Position numbers and translations under genes: made by a program. A DNA stretch of 64,000 nucleotides from SFWF01 sp045539925. Lineage in GTDB: Bacteria; Bacillota; Clostridia; Oscillospirales; Acutalibacteraceae. Below, piece by piece: positions 22,015-30,173 of this stretch; within the stretch, counting starts at the first letter, position 1, and each line of letters begins with the position of its first letter. The notes below the pieces were generated by a model. The model saw nothing but the letters and a program-made list of their open reading frames with translations, did not search any database and had not been told where the DNA came from. The DNA is taken from NCBI GenBank assembly GCA_045539925.1, contig JAZQGH010000142.1, positions 89,605-153,604 on the forward strand, in the 5' to 3' direction.

Positions 22015-23898
22015 ATGCCATATTTACCTATTACCAAAGAAGAAATGAAAGCCTACGGCTTTGATACACCCGATATAGTAATCGTAAGCGGTGATGCTTA
22101 TGTGGACCACCCAAGCTTTGGAACTGCCATAATCTCACGCGTACTGTATGCAGCAGGTTTTAATGTCTGCATTATTCCGCAGCCCAAAAGTGATGAGGAC
22201 TTTTTAAGGTTCGGCAGACCAAGACTAGCTTTCTTTGTTAACGGTGGTAACATAGACTCTATGGTCGCGCATTATACTGCAGCCAAAAAGAAACGCAGTG
22301 ACGATGCCTATACACCCGGCGGTAAAGCTGGTGCGCGTCCTAACCGCGCTACTATTGTTTACTGTAAAAAAATACGCAAGTTTTTTGGCGATGTTCCCAT
22401 AGCTATAGGCGGTGTAGAAGCCTCTCTAAGAAGATTTGCCCACTACGACTATTGGGATGACAAGGTCAGACCTTCAATACTTATCGACAGTGATGCTGAT
22501 ATACTTATGTTCGGTATGGGAGAGCGCCACGCAGTTGAGATTGCAAAAAGGCTTGACGCAGGCGAAAATATTAAGGAGCTTACCGATATTCTAGGCACCT
22601 GCTATAAAACAGAGGCTTCAAAATACGAGTGGCGTTCCTGCAGAGAATGTCCTTCCTACGATATTGTTAAAGAGCCGACAGAAAGCGGCAAAAAGCAGTA
22701 TGCAATTTCCACCAAAATTCAACAAACCGAACACGATGCAGTTAGAGGAAAATCCATTATTCAAAAGCATGGCAATATGATAGTGGTACAAAATCCGCCT
22801 ATGCCTCCCCTGACTACTGAAGAACTAGACCAAGTATACGAATTACCTTTTATGCGCAATTATCACCCGTCTTACGAAAAAATGGGCGGCGTTCCAGGTA
22901 TTGCAGAGGTTAAATTCTCGATAGCTCATAACCGAGGTTGCTTTGGTGCTTGTAATTTTTGCTCCATTGCTTATCACCAAGGACGGCAAGTTGCGGTTCG
23001 CAGCCACGAATCGGTACTCAAAGAAGCCACAACAATTTCTCAAATGGAAGATTTTAAAGGCTATATTCACGATGTTGGCGGTCCAACGGCAAATTTCAGA
23101 TTCCCTTCCTGTGAAAAACAGCTGAAAGCAGGACTTTGCCCTGAAAGAAAATGTCTTGCTCCAAAGCCTTGTCCAAATTTAACGGTTGACCATTCCGATT
23201 ATCTTGAGCTTCTTAGAAAAATCAGAAAAATACCGAAAATTAAAAAGGTATTTATACGCTCGGGAATACGGTTTGATTATCTAATGGAAGACCAAAATGA
23301 GGATTTCTTCAAAGAGCTTGTTGCACATCACGTCAGCGGACAGCTAAAGGTAGCACCCGAACACTGTTCTGCACAGGTCTTGTCGGCTATGGGTAAACCC
23401 GAAATCGAGACATACCTAAGGTTCAAAAAGCGCTTTTTTGAGCTGACTAAAAGCATTGGAAAAGAGCAGTTTCTTGTCCCCTACCTGATGTCTTCTCATC
23501 CCGGAAGCACTATGAAGGATGCAATAGAGCTTTCTCTTTTCCTTAAAAAAGAAGGCCTTAGACCCGAGCAGGTGCAGGATTTTTATCCTACACCCGGAAC
23601 AGTATCCACTTGTATGTATTACACAGGACTTGATCCATATACTATGAAGCCTATTTACACCGCTAAAACACCTGATGAAAAAGCTCAGCAGCGTGCTCTA
23701 CTACAGTATTTTCTGCCCCAGAACCGCGAAATTGTTTTACGCACACTTAAAAAGTACGGCAGACATGACCTTATCGGTAACGGTAAAGACTGCCTGATTG
23801 CCGATAATCACAGCGGTAACGCAAAAGCCTCGACTAAATCAAATGTTACAAAAAAACGGTCGGTTATTCGTAATAAGCATAAACCTAAAAAGAGATAA
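22015..23898 (+). CDS. YgiQ family radical SAM protein
   Basis: A 627-residue protein with the YgiQ opening (MPYLPITKEEM, DIVIVSGDAYVDHPSFG) and the radical SAM iron-sulfur motif C-x3-C-x2-C in NRGCFGACNFCSIAYHQGR near residue 310. The conserved segment VAPEHCS is also present. The C-terminal 40 residues are Lys/Arg-rich and may bind nucleic acid. The substrate is unknown. AGGAG precedes the ATG. It is divergent from the M50 gene pair and ends at a terminator shared with metK. Confidence 0.88.
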   Translation: MPYLPITKEEMKAYGFDTPDIVIVSGDAYVDHPSFGTAIISRVLYAAGFNVCIIPQPKSDEDFLRFGRPRLAFFVNGGNIDSMVAHYTAAKKKRSDDAYTPGGKAGARPNRATIVYCKKIRKFFGDVPIAIGGVEASLRRFAHYDYWDDKVRPSILIDSDADILMFGMGERHAVEIAKRLDAGENIKELTDILGTCYKTEASKYEWRSCRECPSYDIVKEPTESGKKQYAISTKIQQTEHDAVRGKSIIQKHGNMIVVQNPPMPPLTTEELDQVYELPFMRNYHPSYEKMGGVPGIAEVKFSIAHNRGCFGACNFCSIAYHQGRQVAVRSHESVLKEATTISQMEDFKGYIHDVGGPTANFRFPSCEKQLKAGLCPERKCLAPKPCPNLTVDHSDYLELLRKIRKIPKIKKVFIRSGIRFDYLMEDQNEDFFKELVAHHVSGQLKVAPEHCSAQVLSAMGKPEIETYLRFKKRFFELTKSIGKEQFLVPYLMSSHPGSTMKDAIELSLFLKKEGLRPEQVQDFYPTPGTVSTCMYYTGLDPYTMKPIYTAKTPDEKAQQRALLQYFLPQNREIVLRTLKKYGRHDLIGNGKDCLIADNHSGNAKASTKSNVTKKRSVIRNKHKPKKR

Positions 23899-23903
23899 AA
23901 AAC

Positions 23904-23935
23904 CGCGTAGAGCTTCCTGTTCTACGCGCTTTTTA
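23904..23935. terminator. bidirectional terminator between ygiQ-like gene and metK
   Basis: CGCGTAGA (23904-23911) pairs with TCTACGCG (23921-23928), followed by CTTTTTAAA, between convergent genes. Confidence 0.85.
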
Positions 23936-23937
23936 AA

Positions 23938-25116
23938 TTAAAATACAGATTTTAGTTTATCTACTCTATCAGTCTTTTCCCAGGCAACATCAATATCCGT
24001 TCTACCCATATGACCGTAAGCAGAAAGCTCACGATAAGAGGTCTCACGAAGCTTTAAATCGCGGATGATGGCGGCGGGACGAAGGTCAAAGACCTTGCAC
24101 ACTGCCTTTGAAATCTCTTCATCCGAATATTTTCCTGTGCCGAATGTGTCGACCATTACAGATACGGGTTTTGCAACACCAATTGCATAAGCTAGCTGAA
24201 TTTCACACTTTTTGGCAAGACCAGCAGCAACCACATTTTTAGCAACATATCGTGCAGCATATGCAGCCGAACGGTCAACCTTTGTGGGGTCTTTGCCTGA
24301 AAAGGCACCGCCGCCGTGACGGGCAACACCACCGTAGGTGTCGACAATTATTTTTCTGCCTGTCAGACCTGTGTCTCCTGCAGGTCCACCTACAACAAAA
24401 CGTCCTGTAGGATTGATGAAAACCTTAAAATCATCGTTTTTAAACTGCTCAGGAATAACAGGCATTATAACCTCATTAAATATGTCTTCACGTAACTTTT
24501 CCAGGGAAATATCTGCAGAATGCTGAGAAGAAACAACAACGGTATCAAGACGAACAGGCCTATTATCCTCATACTCTATAGTTATCTGAGTTTTTCCGTC
24601 GGGCCTCAGATAAGGTAAAACACCAGACTTTCTTACCTCGGTAAGTCTTTTAGCCATTTTATGTGCAAGTGCCGCGGTCATAGGCATAAGCTCTGGCGTT
24701 TCGTCGCAGGCAAAACCGAACATCATACCCTGATCTCCTGCACCGAACTGATTAAGCTCATCATCCTGACCGTCCTTGAGCTCCAAGGAACGATCTACGC
24801 CCATAGCAATATCGGGAGACTGTTTGTCGAGCATTATATTAACCTTACAGGTATTGCCGTCAAAATAATCATCCTCAGATTTATATCCGATATCGCATAC
24901 AACTTCGCGTATTATACTCTCAATATCCACAACAGCTTTGGTTGTTATCTCGCCCATTACGGTAACAATTCCCGTACTGGCAAAGGTTTCGCAAGCCACG
25001 CGGGACATACTGTCCTGTTCTAGCATAGCGTCAAGTATTGCGTCTGAAACACGGTCACAAACCTTATCGGGATGCCCCTCTGTAACAGATTCAGATGTGA
25101 AAAGAAATTTAGACAT
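23938..25116 (-). CDS. metK: S-adenosylmethionine synthetase MetK
   Basis: Makes S-adenosylmethionine from methionine and ATP. The 392-residue product starts MSKFLFTSESVTEGHPDK and contains GAGDQGMMFGFA and the phosphate-binding loop GGGAFSGKDPTKVDRSA. The ATG at 25116 has GGAGG upstream; the frame extends further 5' but that part lies in the riboswitch terminator. Expression is controlled by the SAM-I riboswitch directly upstream, so product shuts off its own synthesis. Confidence 0.97.
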   Translation of the reverse strand: MSKFLFTSESVTEGHPDKVCDRVSDAILDAMLEQDSMSRVACETFASTGIVTVMGEITTKAVVDIESIIREVVCDIGYKSEDDYFDGNTCKVNIMLDKQSPDIAMGVDRSLELKDGQDDELNQFGAGDQGMMFGFACDETPELMPMTAALAHKMAKRLTEVRKSGVLPYLRPDGKTQITIEYEDNRPVRLDTVVVSSQHSADISLEKLREDIFNEVIMPVIPEQFKNDDFKVFINPTGRFVVGGPAGDTGLTGRKIIVDTYGGVARHGGGAFSGKDPTKVDRSAAYAARYVAKNVVAAGLAKKCEIQLAYAIGVAKPVSVMVDTFGTGKYSDEEISKAVCKVFDLRPAAIIRDLKLRETSYRELSAYGHMGRTDIDVAWEKTDRVDKLKSVF

Positions 25117-25134
25117 AATTACCTCCGTAAATCT

Positions 25135-25256
25135 CATAAAAAAACCTCGCCCAAGGACGAGGTTTAAATGCCTCATCTATCAGGATTTAGCACCTTGAAC
25201 TTAAAGTCAGGTTGCCGGGCTTCACAGGGCCTGTCCCTCCACCGCTCTTGATAAGG
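25135..25256 (-). promoter_or_regulatory. SAM-I (S-box) riboswitch with terminator, upstream of metK
   Basis: Read leftward, the leader begins CCTTATCAAGAG and contains GGTGGAGGGAC, GAAGCCCGGCAACC, GGTGCTAAATCC and GATAGATGAG, the conserved S-box blocks in order. A terminator hairpin CCTCG/CGAGG (25145-25163) with a T7 run follows. Binding of S-adenosylmethionine is expected to cause termination before metK. Confidence 0.95.
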
Positions 25257-25282
25257 TAATATTAAGTTTATCAGCAGACTAT

Positions 25283-25311
25283 ATTATATCAAGCATATCG
25301 AACTTTGTCAA
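25283..25311 (-). promoter_or_regulatory. promoter of metK
   Basis: TTGACA (25311-25306), a 17-base spacer and TATAAT (25288-25283), about 27 bases before the S-box. Confidence 0.85.
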
Positions 25312-25319
25312 GATTTGTG

Positions 25320-25988
25320 TTATGAGTTTTTAACTTCGATACCAAGCATAAGCATAACGGCAACTGCAACAACTATAAGAAGTACTGAAACAACAGTAAG
25401 CACAACCGACTTTTTGTTGAATTTATATGCTGCATTATCAGATGTTTTGACAAACCCCGTTTTTCTGAGTGCAGTTGTGAATGGTTTATACACAAGAAGC
25501 ATAATAGAAGCATTCATAATAGATTTAAACAGATTAAAAGGAAGCAACACTGTAGGAAGCATATCAATGACAGCCTGTGTAGGCATTTTAAAATAAAGCG
25601 GAGTTATGAAAATATTTGCTGTAAGCATTATTGCTGTTACACAGATAACCGTAAGGGTGGCAGCAATAATTGCTCCCGAAAAACTGCGTCTGAACTTATA
25701 AACCAGTCCGCAAACCAGCGCAAAGGTACCGCTTGATAGAATATTCATTACAAGTCCGTAAATGCCTGTTGTACTAATAGTAAAAAACTCTATTAAAGCA
25801 ACGGTTACAACTGAAATGAGTCCGTAAACAGGACCATACAAAAGTGCTATTACCGACAGAACGGCATCCTTTAAGTCGAGGGACAAGAATCCTCCAACCT
25901 TAAACATTGATGTCAAAAATGTGACTAAAAAAGCTACCGCTACCAGCATTGCAGAGACTGCAATTTTTTTCGTGTTTTCTTGTTTCAT
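25320..25988 (-). CDS. ribU: riboflavin ECF transporter substrate-binding subunit RibU
   Basis: A membrane S-component for riboflavin uptake, 222 residues with about six transmembrane helices. Family features include LVAVAFLVTFLTS, the loop FLSLDLKDAVL and YGPVYGLI. It works with a shared EcfA-EcfT module; the ATPase fragment at the left window edge may belong to such a module. The ATG at 25988 has GGAGG upstream. The FMN riboswitch in front of it identifies the substrate class. Confidence 0.9.
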   Translation of the reverse strand: MKQENTKKIAVSAMLVAVAFLVTFLTSMFKVGGFLSLDLKDAVLSVIALLYGPVYGLISVVTVALIEFFTISTTGIYGLVMNILSSGTFALVCGLVYKFRRSFSGAIIAATLTVICVTAIMLTANIFITPLYFKMPTQAVIDMLPTVLLPFNLFKSIMNASIMLLVYKPFTTALRKTGFVKTSDNAAYKFNKKSVVLTVVSVLLIVVAVAVMLMLGIEVKNS

Positions 25989-26021
25989 AATTTTTTCCTC
26001 CAAAAGATATACTGTTTCGGA

Positions 26022-26186
26022 AAGAAAAAGCCCCCAAGGATAATAAGTCCTTGGGGTATACTTACTGTGTATAATACTTTCTCTTCTTTCATCCGGACTA
26101 TACCGTCGGCTTTGGAATTTCACCAAATCTGCCATTTAGGCTTGCGGGCTGTACCGCCGGTGAGGAATTGCACCTCGCCCCGAAGA
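26022..26186 (-). promoter_or_regulatory. FMN riboswitch (RFN element) with terminator, upstream of ribU
   Basis: Read leftward: CTTCGGGGCGAGGTGCAAT, then CCTCACCGGCGGT, AGCCCGCAAGCC, CAGATTTGGTG and AGTCCGGATGAAAGAAGA, the RFN consensus blocks. A hairpin CCCCAAGGACT...TCCTTGGGG (26031-26056) with a T-rich tail follows. FMN binding should stop ribU transcription. Confidence 0.95.
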
Positions 26187-26193
26187 CATATTT

Positions 26194-26222
26194 ATTATAC
26201 ACTCTGTAAACTTATGTGTCAA
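26194..26222 (-). promoter_or_regulatory. promoter of ribU
   Basis: TTGACA (26222-26217), a 17-base spacer and TATAAT (26199-26194), just before the RFN element and 6 bases past the spo0A stop. Confidence 0.85.
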
Positions 26223-26227
26223 GAATA

Positions 26228-27001
26228 TTATGCTACACGGATGCGAAGGCGAATTTTATCTGCAATCATAGCAATAAACTCGCTGTTTGTAGGTTTACCG
26301 CGATCATTATTGATTGTATATCCAAAGTATGCATTAAGTACGTCAAGGTCTCCCCTGTCCCATGCAACCTCAATTGCGTGGCGAATTGCCCTCTCTACTC
26401 TTGAAGAGGTTGTTGAGAATTTCTTTGCGACGGTTGGATATAGAATTTTCGTCACAGAATTTATTGCTTCCTCATTTTTTATAGAAAGCATTATAGACTC
26501 TCTGAGATAGTGATATCCCTTAATATGTGCAGGTACGCCTATCTGGTGAATAATTTCGGTTATCATAAGCTCAAGATCGTGGTCACTTATAACACCATCT
26601 TTGGTAGGAATTGGATGAAGGTCTGTTTTCCAACCCGAAAACTTAATTATTCTCTCTGCTAACATACCAAAATCAATAGGTTTAATAAAGAAATAAGCTG
26701 CTCCTGCTCTTAATACCTCTGTTTCGAGATGATGATTATCGATAGCAGAAAATGCCATCACCATAGGTCTCTCCTTTTCATTTATATCTTTTATAGCTGA
26801 CAGAACACCTATGATGTCAAGGTTGGGCATAAATATATCTGCCAAAACTACATTTGGTTTTAATGTGCGAAGTTTTTCGAGAAGTTTAATTCCGTCTTTC
26901 TCGCATAGGCTTACGCTCATACCATAGCTTGACAGCACCTTTTGACAGTGGACACCAAATTCTGCAGAAGAATCTGCAATTAATACTTTTAAATTATTCA
27001 T
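26228..27001 (-). CDS. spo0A: sporulation master regulator Spo0A
   Basis: A response regulator that commits the cell to sporulation, 257 residues. The receiver domain has phospho-acceptor Asp in LADIFMPNLD (about 55) and Lys in FIKPID. The effector domain has the Spo0A signatures HQIGVPAHIKGYHYLRE and SRVERAIRHAIEVAW, ending in KPTNSEFIAMIADKIRL. The acidic pocket reads ADSSAEF where Bacillus has ADDNREL, so one metal-binding Asp is Ser. The gene stands alone, without spoIVB upstream. Confidence 0.96.
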   Translation of the reverse strand: MNNLKVLIADSSAEFGVHCQKVLSSYGMSVSLCEKDGIKLLEKLRTLKPNVVLADIFMPNLDIIGVLSAIKDINEKERPMVMAFSAIDNHHLETEVLRAGAAYFFIKPIDFGMLAERIIKFSGWKTDLHPIPTKDGVISDHDLELMITEIIHQIGVPAHIKGYHYLRESIMLSIKNEEAINSVTKILYPTVAKKFSTTSSRVERAIRHAIEVAWDRGDLDVLNAYFGYTINNDRGKPTNSEFIAMIADKIRLRIRVA

Positions 27002-27029
27002 TTTTATTTCCTCCTTTTAGGTTTTCTAC

Positions 27030-27058
27030 ATTGTAGCACATTTTTCCAAGTTTTTCAA
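27030..27058 (-). promoter_or_regulatory. promoter of spo0A
   Basis: TTGAAA (27058-27053), a 17-base spacer and TACAAT (27035-27030), about 29 bases before the start codon. TGTCAAA at 27082-27076, one base from the 0A-box core TGTCGAA, lies about 18 bases upstream of the -35 and could be an autoregulatory site. The rest of the 27002-27357 gap holds only the hairpin at 27206 and the plus-strand promoter at 27251. Confidence 0.7.
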
Positions 27059-27205
27059 GTGTAAATATTTCTTATTTTGACATTGTGCGTTATTTACAGT
27101 ATTAATAAATTGGTTTTTTGGTCGTTTTATAGGAAAAACAGCGATGAAAAACCTTATATTAAGTCAAATATAGGCATAAATTCATAAAAAAACTGTAAAA
27201 ATCGC

Positions 27206-27236
27206 AAAAAAAAAATTTGTAGAAAAATCTACAAAT
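27206..27236 (-). terminator. terminator-like hairpin between spo0A and the SGNH gene
   Basis: ATTTGTAGA/TCTACAAAT with an AAAA loop; read leftward it is followed by nine T. No minus-strand gene ends here, so it may block antisense transcription into spo0A. Confidence 0.6.
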
Positions 27237-27250
27237 CTTTAAACTGAAGA

Positions 27251-27279
27251 TTGTATTCAGTCGTTAAAAATGATATAAT
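27251..27279 (+). promoter_or_regulatory. promoter of the SGNH hydrolase gene
   Basis: TTGTAT (27251-27256), a 17-base spacer and TATAAT (27274-27279), leaving a leader of about 70 bases. Confidence 0.7.
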
Positions 27280-27357
27280 ACCTTTCGTTCCAGCATTTAG
27301 GAAAAGGCAGTGTTAAGGGATAAATCATACTAAAAATGAAGCAATTGGAGTAGAGCA

Positions 27358-28506
27358 ATGAGTTTTACAAAATGGGTAAACGGATGGGGTCTTGGTGTTG
27401 CATATCCACCACTTACAGAGGCGCAATGGACTAAAGACACTACAGTCAGATATGTGCTTATAAACAGTCTCGATGCCGGTGCGGTACGTCTTAAATTTAC
27501 TAACCGCTTCGGTGAACATCCTGCAACACTTACCGAGGTGACTGTAGCCATTTCAGCCGACGGAAAATGTGCTGTTAAAAAGGAAAGTATAACAAATGTT
27601 ACTTTCGGCGGCAGCACTACGGTAACAATTCCGCCTCACGGAGAAATAACCAGTGATGCTATACCGTTTAGTATTAAATCGGGAGAAAAAATTGCGGTCA
27701 GCATATATTTTGGCGAGTTTACCCAGATGAACACAGGCTTTACCTACGACAACACATTTATGGTGCGCAGATTTATTGAAGGTAACTGCACTAAGTCTGA
27801 GAATTTCGACAGCATGAAGATGTCTTTTTCTGCAGCATATAATTTCTTGTGGAGTGTTGATTTCCTCACCTATGAGGACAGCTACTCTATTGCCGCCTAC
27901 GGCGATTCTATTACATCTCAAGAATGGGTTGATATATTAGCGAACAAGCTTATTGATGCGGGTATAAATAACCGAGCTATAGTACGAAGAGCGGTTAGTG
28001 GAAGCAGAATTTTCGGCTCCTACCCTGCCCTTTCCTATTTCCATTACGGAGAGGACGGTAAGACCCGTTTTAAACGAGAAATAATGCACGATGGAGTTGA
28101 CGGGGTCATCATTCTTCACGGAATAAACGACATAATTCATCCCGACGGTAAAAATCCGATGCGACCTATGAGCAATATGCCTACAGCTGAACAACTTTCT
28201 GAAGGTATTAAATGGTATATCGATAAAGCTAAAGAGCTTGGATACAGAACATATGTAGGCACACTGTTGCCTATTAAAGATTGGCGCACCTACGATGTGC
28301 CGCGTGACAACATCAGAATTGCATTTAACAATTGGATAAGAACGCAAACTCTTTCAGATGGCTTTATAGACTTCGAAAAAGCAGTTATCAGTGCATCTGA
28401 CCCGAGAGCATTTGACCCTGCTTGTAACCGCGGAGATAATCTGCACGCAAGTGTTGAAGGCTACCGCCGAATGTCAGAGGCTGTTGATATGTCAATATTC
28501 AAATAG
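27358..28506 (+). CDS. SGNH/GDSL-family hydrolase, probable carbohydrate esterase
   Basis: A 382-residue protein without a signal peptide. The N-terminal half (about 1-170) is beta-rich, like the jelly-roll domain of some esterases. The C-terminal half has SGNH blocks: catalytic Ser in AYGDSIT (about 180), Gly in AVSGSRIF, Asn in HGINDIIHP and the Asp/His pair in DNLHAS near residue 365. The substrate cannot be told; acetylated glycans are likely for this type. GGAG precedes the ATG, and it appears monocistronic. Confidence 0.8.
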   Translation: MSFTKWVNGWGLGVAYPPLTEAQWTKDTTVRYVLINSLDAGAVRLKFTNRFGEHPATLTEVTVAISADGKCAVKKESITNVTFGGSTTVTIPPHGEITSDAIPFSIKSGEKIAVSIYFGEFTQMNTGFTYDNTFMVRRFIEGNCTKSENFDSMKMSFSAAYNFLWSVDFLTYEDSYSIAAYGDSITSQEWVDILANKLIDAGINNRAIVRRAVSGSRIFGSYPALSYFHYGEDGKTRFKREIMHDGVDGVIILHGINDIIHPDGKNPMRPMSNMPTAEQLSEGIKWYIDKAKELGYRTYVGTLLPIKDWRTYDVPRDNIRIAFNNWIRTQTLSDGFIDFEKAVISASDPRAFDPACNRGDNLHASVEGYRRMSEAVDMSIFK

Positions 28507-28507
28507 C

Positions 28508-28553
28508 AAACAAACCGCACTGTATGGGCGAGCCCCTACAGTGCGGTTTGTTT
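28508..28553. terminator. bidirectional terminator between SGNH and glycosyltransferase genes
   Basis: A 17-base inverted repeat (AAACAAACCGCACTGTA with its complement) with an inner GGGC/GCCC stem. It overlaps the glycosyltransferase stop codon by two bases. Confidence 0.88.
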
Positions 28554-29547
28554 AGATAACCTTTTTTAACCAGAACGGTAATACTATGATTCCGAGAAGA
28601 GTGCCTACTCCATATGACAAATGAAGGAAAAGAAAAATAAATGGCAATAAAATATTTGTTATTCTTGGTTTTTTTACTGTTTCGATTGCTGTAATAACAA
28701 AAACGAGTGCCGCGTACATAGACCACATCAAGATGCTGAGAAATGGATATCCAAAGACAGATAAAAGTGATGTGAGGATAATCCCAATAACAAATAAAAA
28801 CGGTACAAAGTGAAATATCGAAAAGCATTTTGGCGATACGCCAAGGGTTTTACCTATCCAGTAACCGTTGAGATACTTTTGCTTTAGCATTTTAGAAAGC
28901 GTACTGCGTGTATGCTGATAAAAAACTATATCGGGACTGTAACAAAGCTTTACGCCTGCCTGTCTCATACGGTAGGTCATATCGTTATCCTCAGAACGGG
29001 GTAAAAGCTCGTTATATCTGCCGACCTTGTCATATACCTCTCTGCGGTACATTCCACAGAAAAGTGATTTTGTATACATTTTCTTTTCGCTGTGTCTGTA
29101 AGGAGCAATACTGCTGCCAAACATCGACTGTTCTGCTGTGAGAAGGGTCTCTTTAAAGGGGGTGGAACCGTCAATAATATTCGGTCTTCTTCCTCCCGAT
29201 GCCATCTCCCCGCTCATTAAAACCTCAACATTTTTACGTATAAAATCAGATGGCATAGAGGCGTGAGCATCGATACGAAGGAGTGCTTCTCCCGTATAAT
29301 TATCAAGGGCAACATTATGTCCGCAGGGTATAGACTTTCTTTCGTTTTCAAGCACCTTTACACATGCAAAACCATTGTCTTCACTTGCAAAGGATTCCAT
29401 AATACTACGGGTACTATCGGTAGACATACTGTCAATAAGCAAGACCTCTATCTTACCGTGACAGTAATCCTGCTCCTTTAAATCGCTGAGAAGCCTCGGT
29501 AAAGACGCCTCTTCGTTATATGCAACTATCGCAAAAGAAACGAACAT
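28552..29547 (-). CDS. family 2 glycosyltransferase, membrane-associated
   Basis: A 331-residue GT-A enzyme. The N-terminus FVSFAIVAYNEEASLPRLL and VLLIDSMSTDSTRSI are the nucleotide-sugar fold. LRIDAHA supplies the metal-binding DxD-type acid, and RSEDNDMTYRM is the acceptor-side ED motif. Two to three C-terminal membrane segments (about 245-325) anchor it. It resembles exopolysaccharide-type transferases; sugar and acceptor are unknown. No other glycan genes are adjacent. Confidence 0.82.
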   Translation of the reverse strand: MFVSFAIVAYNEEASLPRLLSDLKEQDYCHGKIEVLLIDSMSTDSTRSIMESFASEDNGFACVKVLENERKSIPCGHNVALDNYTGEALLRIDAHASMPSDFIRKNVEVLMSGEMASGGRRPNIIDGSTPFKETLLTAEQSMFGSSIAPYRHSEKKMYTKSLFCGMYRREVYDKVGRYNELLPRSEDNDMTYRMRQAGVKLCYSPDIVFYQHTRSTLSKMLKQKYLNGYWIGKTLGVSPKCFSIFHFVPFLFVIGIILTSLLSVFGYPFLSILMWSMYAALVFVITAIETVKKPRITNILLPFIFLFLHLSYGVGTLLGIIVLPFWLKKVI

Positions 29548-29661
29548 AATGCTCTCCTAAAAGTTTTTAATAATTATAACACAAACAAAAAAAACTTCAA
29601 AGTAAAATATTGACTGTTGATTCACATATCTTTATAATATATGAAAACGGAGGTATAAACT

Positions 29662-30132
29662 ATGGCTATTGAAAAGGTTAAAGAATATTTTAAAGAGCTT
29701 GGAATTGAAGACAGAATTTTAGAATTCGAGGTGTCAAGTGCTACAGTAGCGCTTGCCGCAGAAGCCTTGGGCTGCGAAGGCGCCAGAATTGCAAAAACAC
29801 TTTCTTTTAAGACAGATGAGGGTTGTGTGCTTATTGTAGCAGCCGGTGATGCCAAGGTGGACAACGGCAAATTCAAAGCCCTTTTCGGCACTAAAGCTAA
29901 GATGCCTTCAGGTGATGAGGTTGAAGAACTTTGCGGACACGCTATAGGCGGTGTTTGTCCCTTTGCAGTAAAGGACGGTGTAAAGGTTTATCTTGACAAA
30001 TCCCTTACCCGTTTCGAAACGGTCTTCCCTGCCTGCGGAAGTAGTAACAGCGCTATTGAAATGACGATAGAAGAACTTGAAAAATACAGTAACTGTGTGG
30101 AATTTATCGACGTATGTAAAGATTGGCAATAA
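29662..30132 (+). CDS. YbaK/ProX-type aminoacyl-tRNA deacylase
   Basis: A 156-residue single-domain editing protein. Family features are the N-terminal helix region, the conserved Lys in IAKTLSFKT near 50 and the GHAIGGVCPF motif near 93-102. Such proteins hydrolyse mischarged tRNAs such as Cys-tRNA-Pro or Ala-tRNA-Pro; the exact substrate is not determined here. Its terminator hairpin is partly built from the last codons of the convergent malQ. Confidence 0.88.
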   Translation: MAIEKVKEYFKELGIEDRILEFEVSSATVALAAEALGCEGARIAKTLSFKTDEGCVLIVAAGDAKVDNGKFKALFGTKAKMPSGDEVEELCGHAIGGVCPFAVKDGVKVYLDKSLTRFETVFPACGSSNSAIEMTIEELEKYSNCVEFIDVCKDWQ

Positions 30133-30134
30133 AG

Positions 30135-30173
30135 AATGAGCAGAGAGTGTTTTTTACTCTCTGCTCATTTTTA
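30135..30173 (+). terminator. terminator of the YbaK gene, overlapping the 3' end of malQ
   Basis: A 13-base stem ATGAGCAGAGAGT/ACTCTCTGCTCAT followed by TTTTTA. The second arm encodes the C-terminal Met-Ser-Arg-Glu of MalQ on the other strand. Confidence 0.85.
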
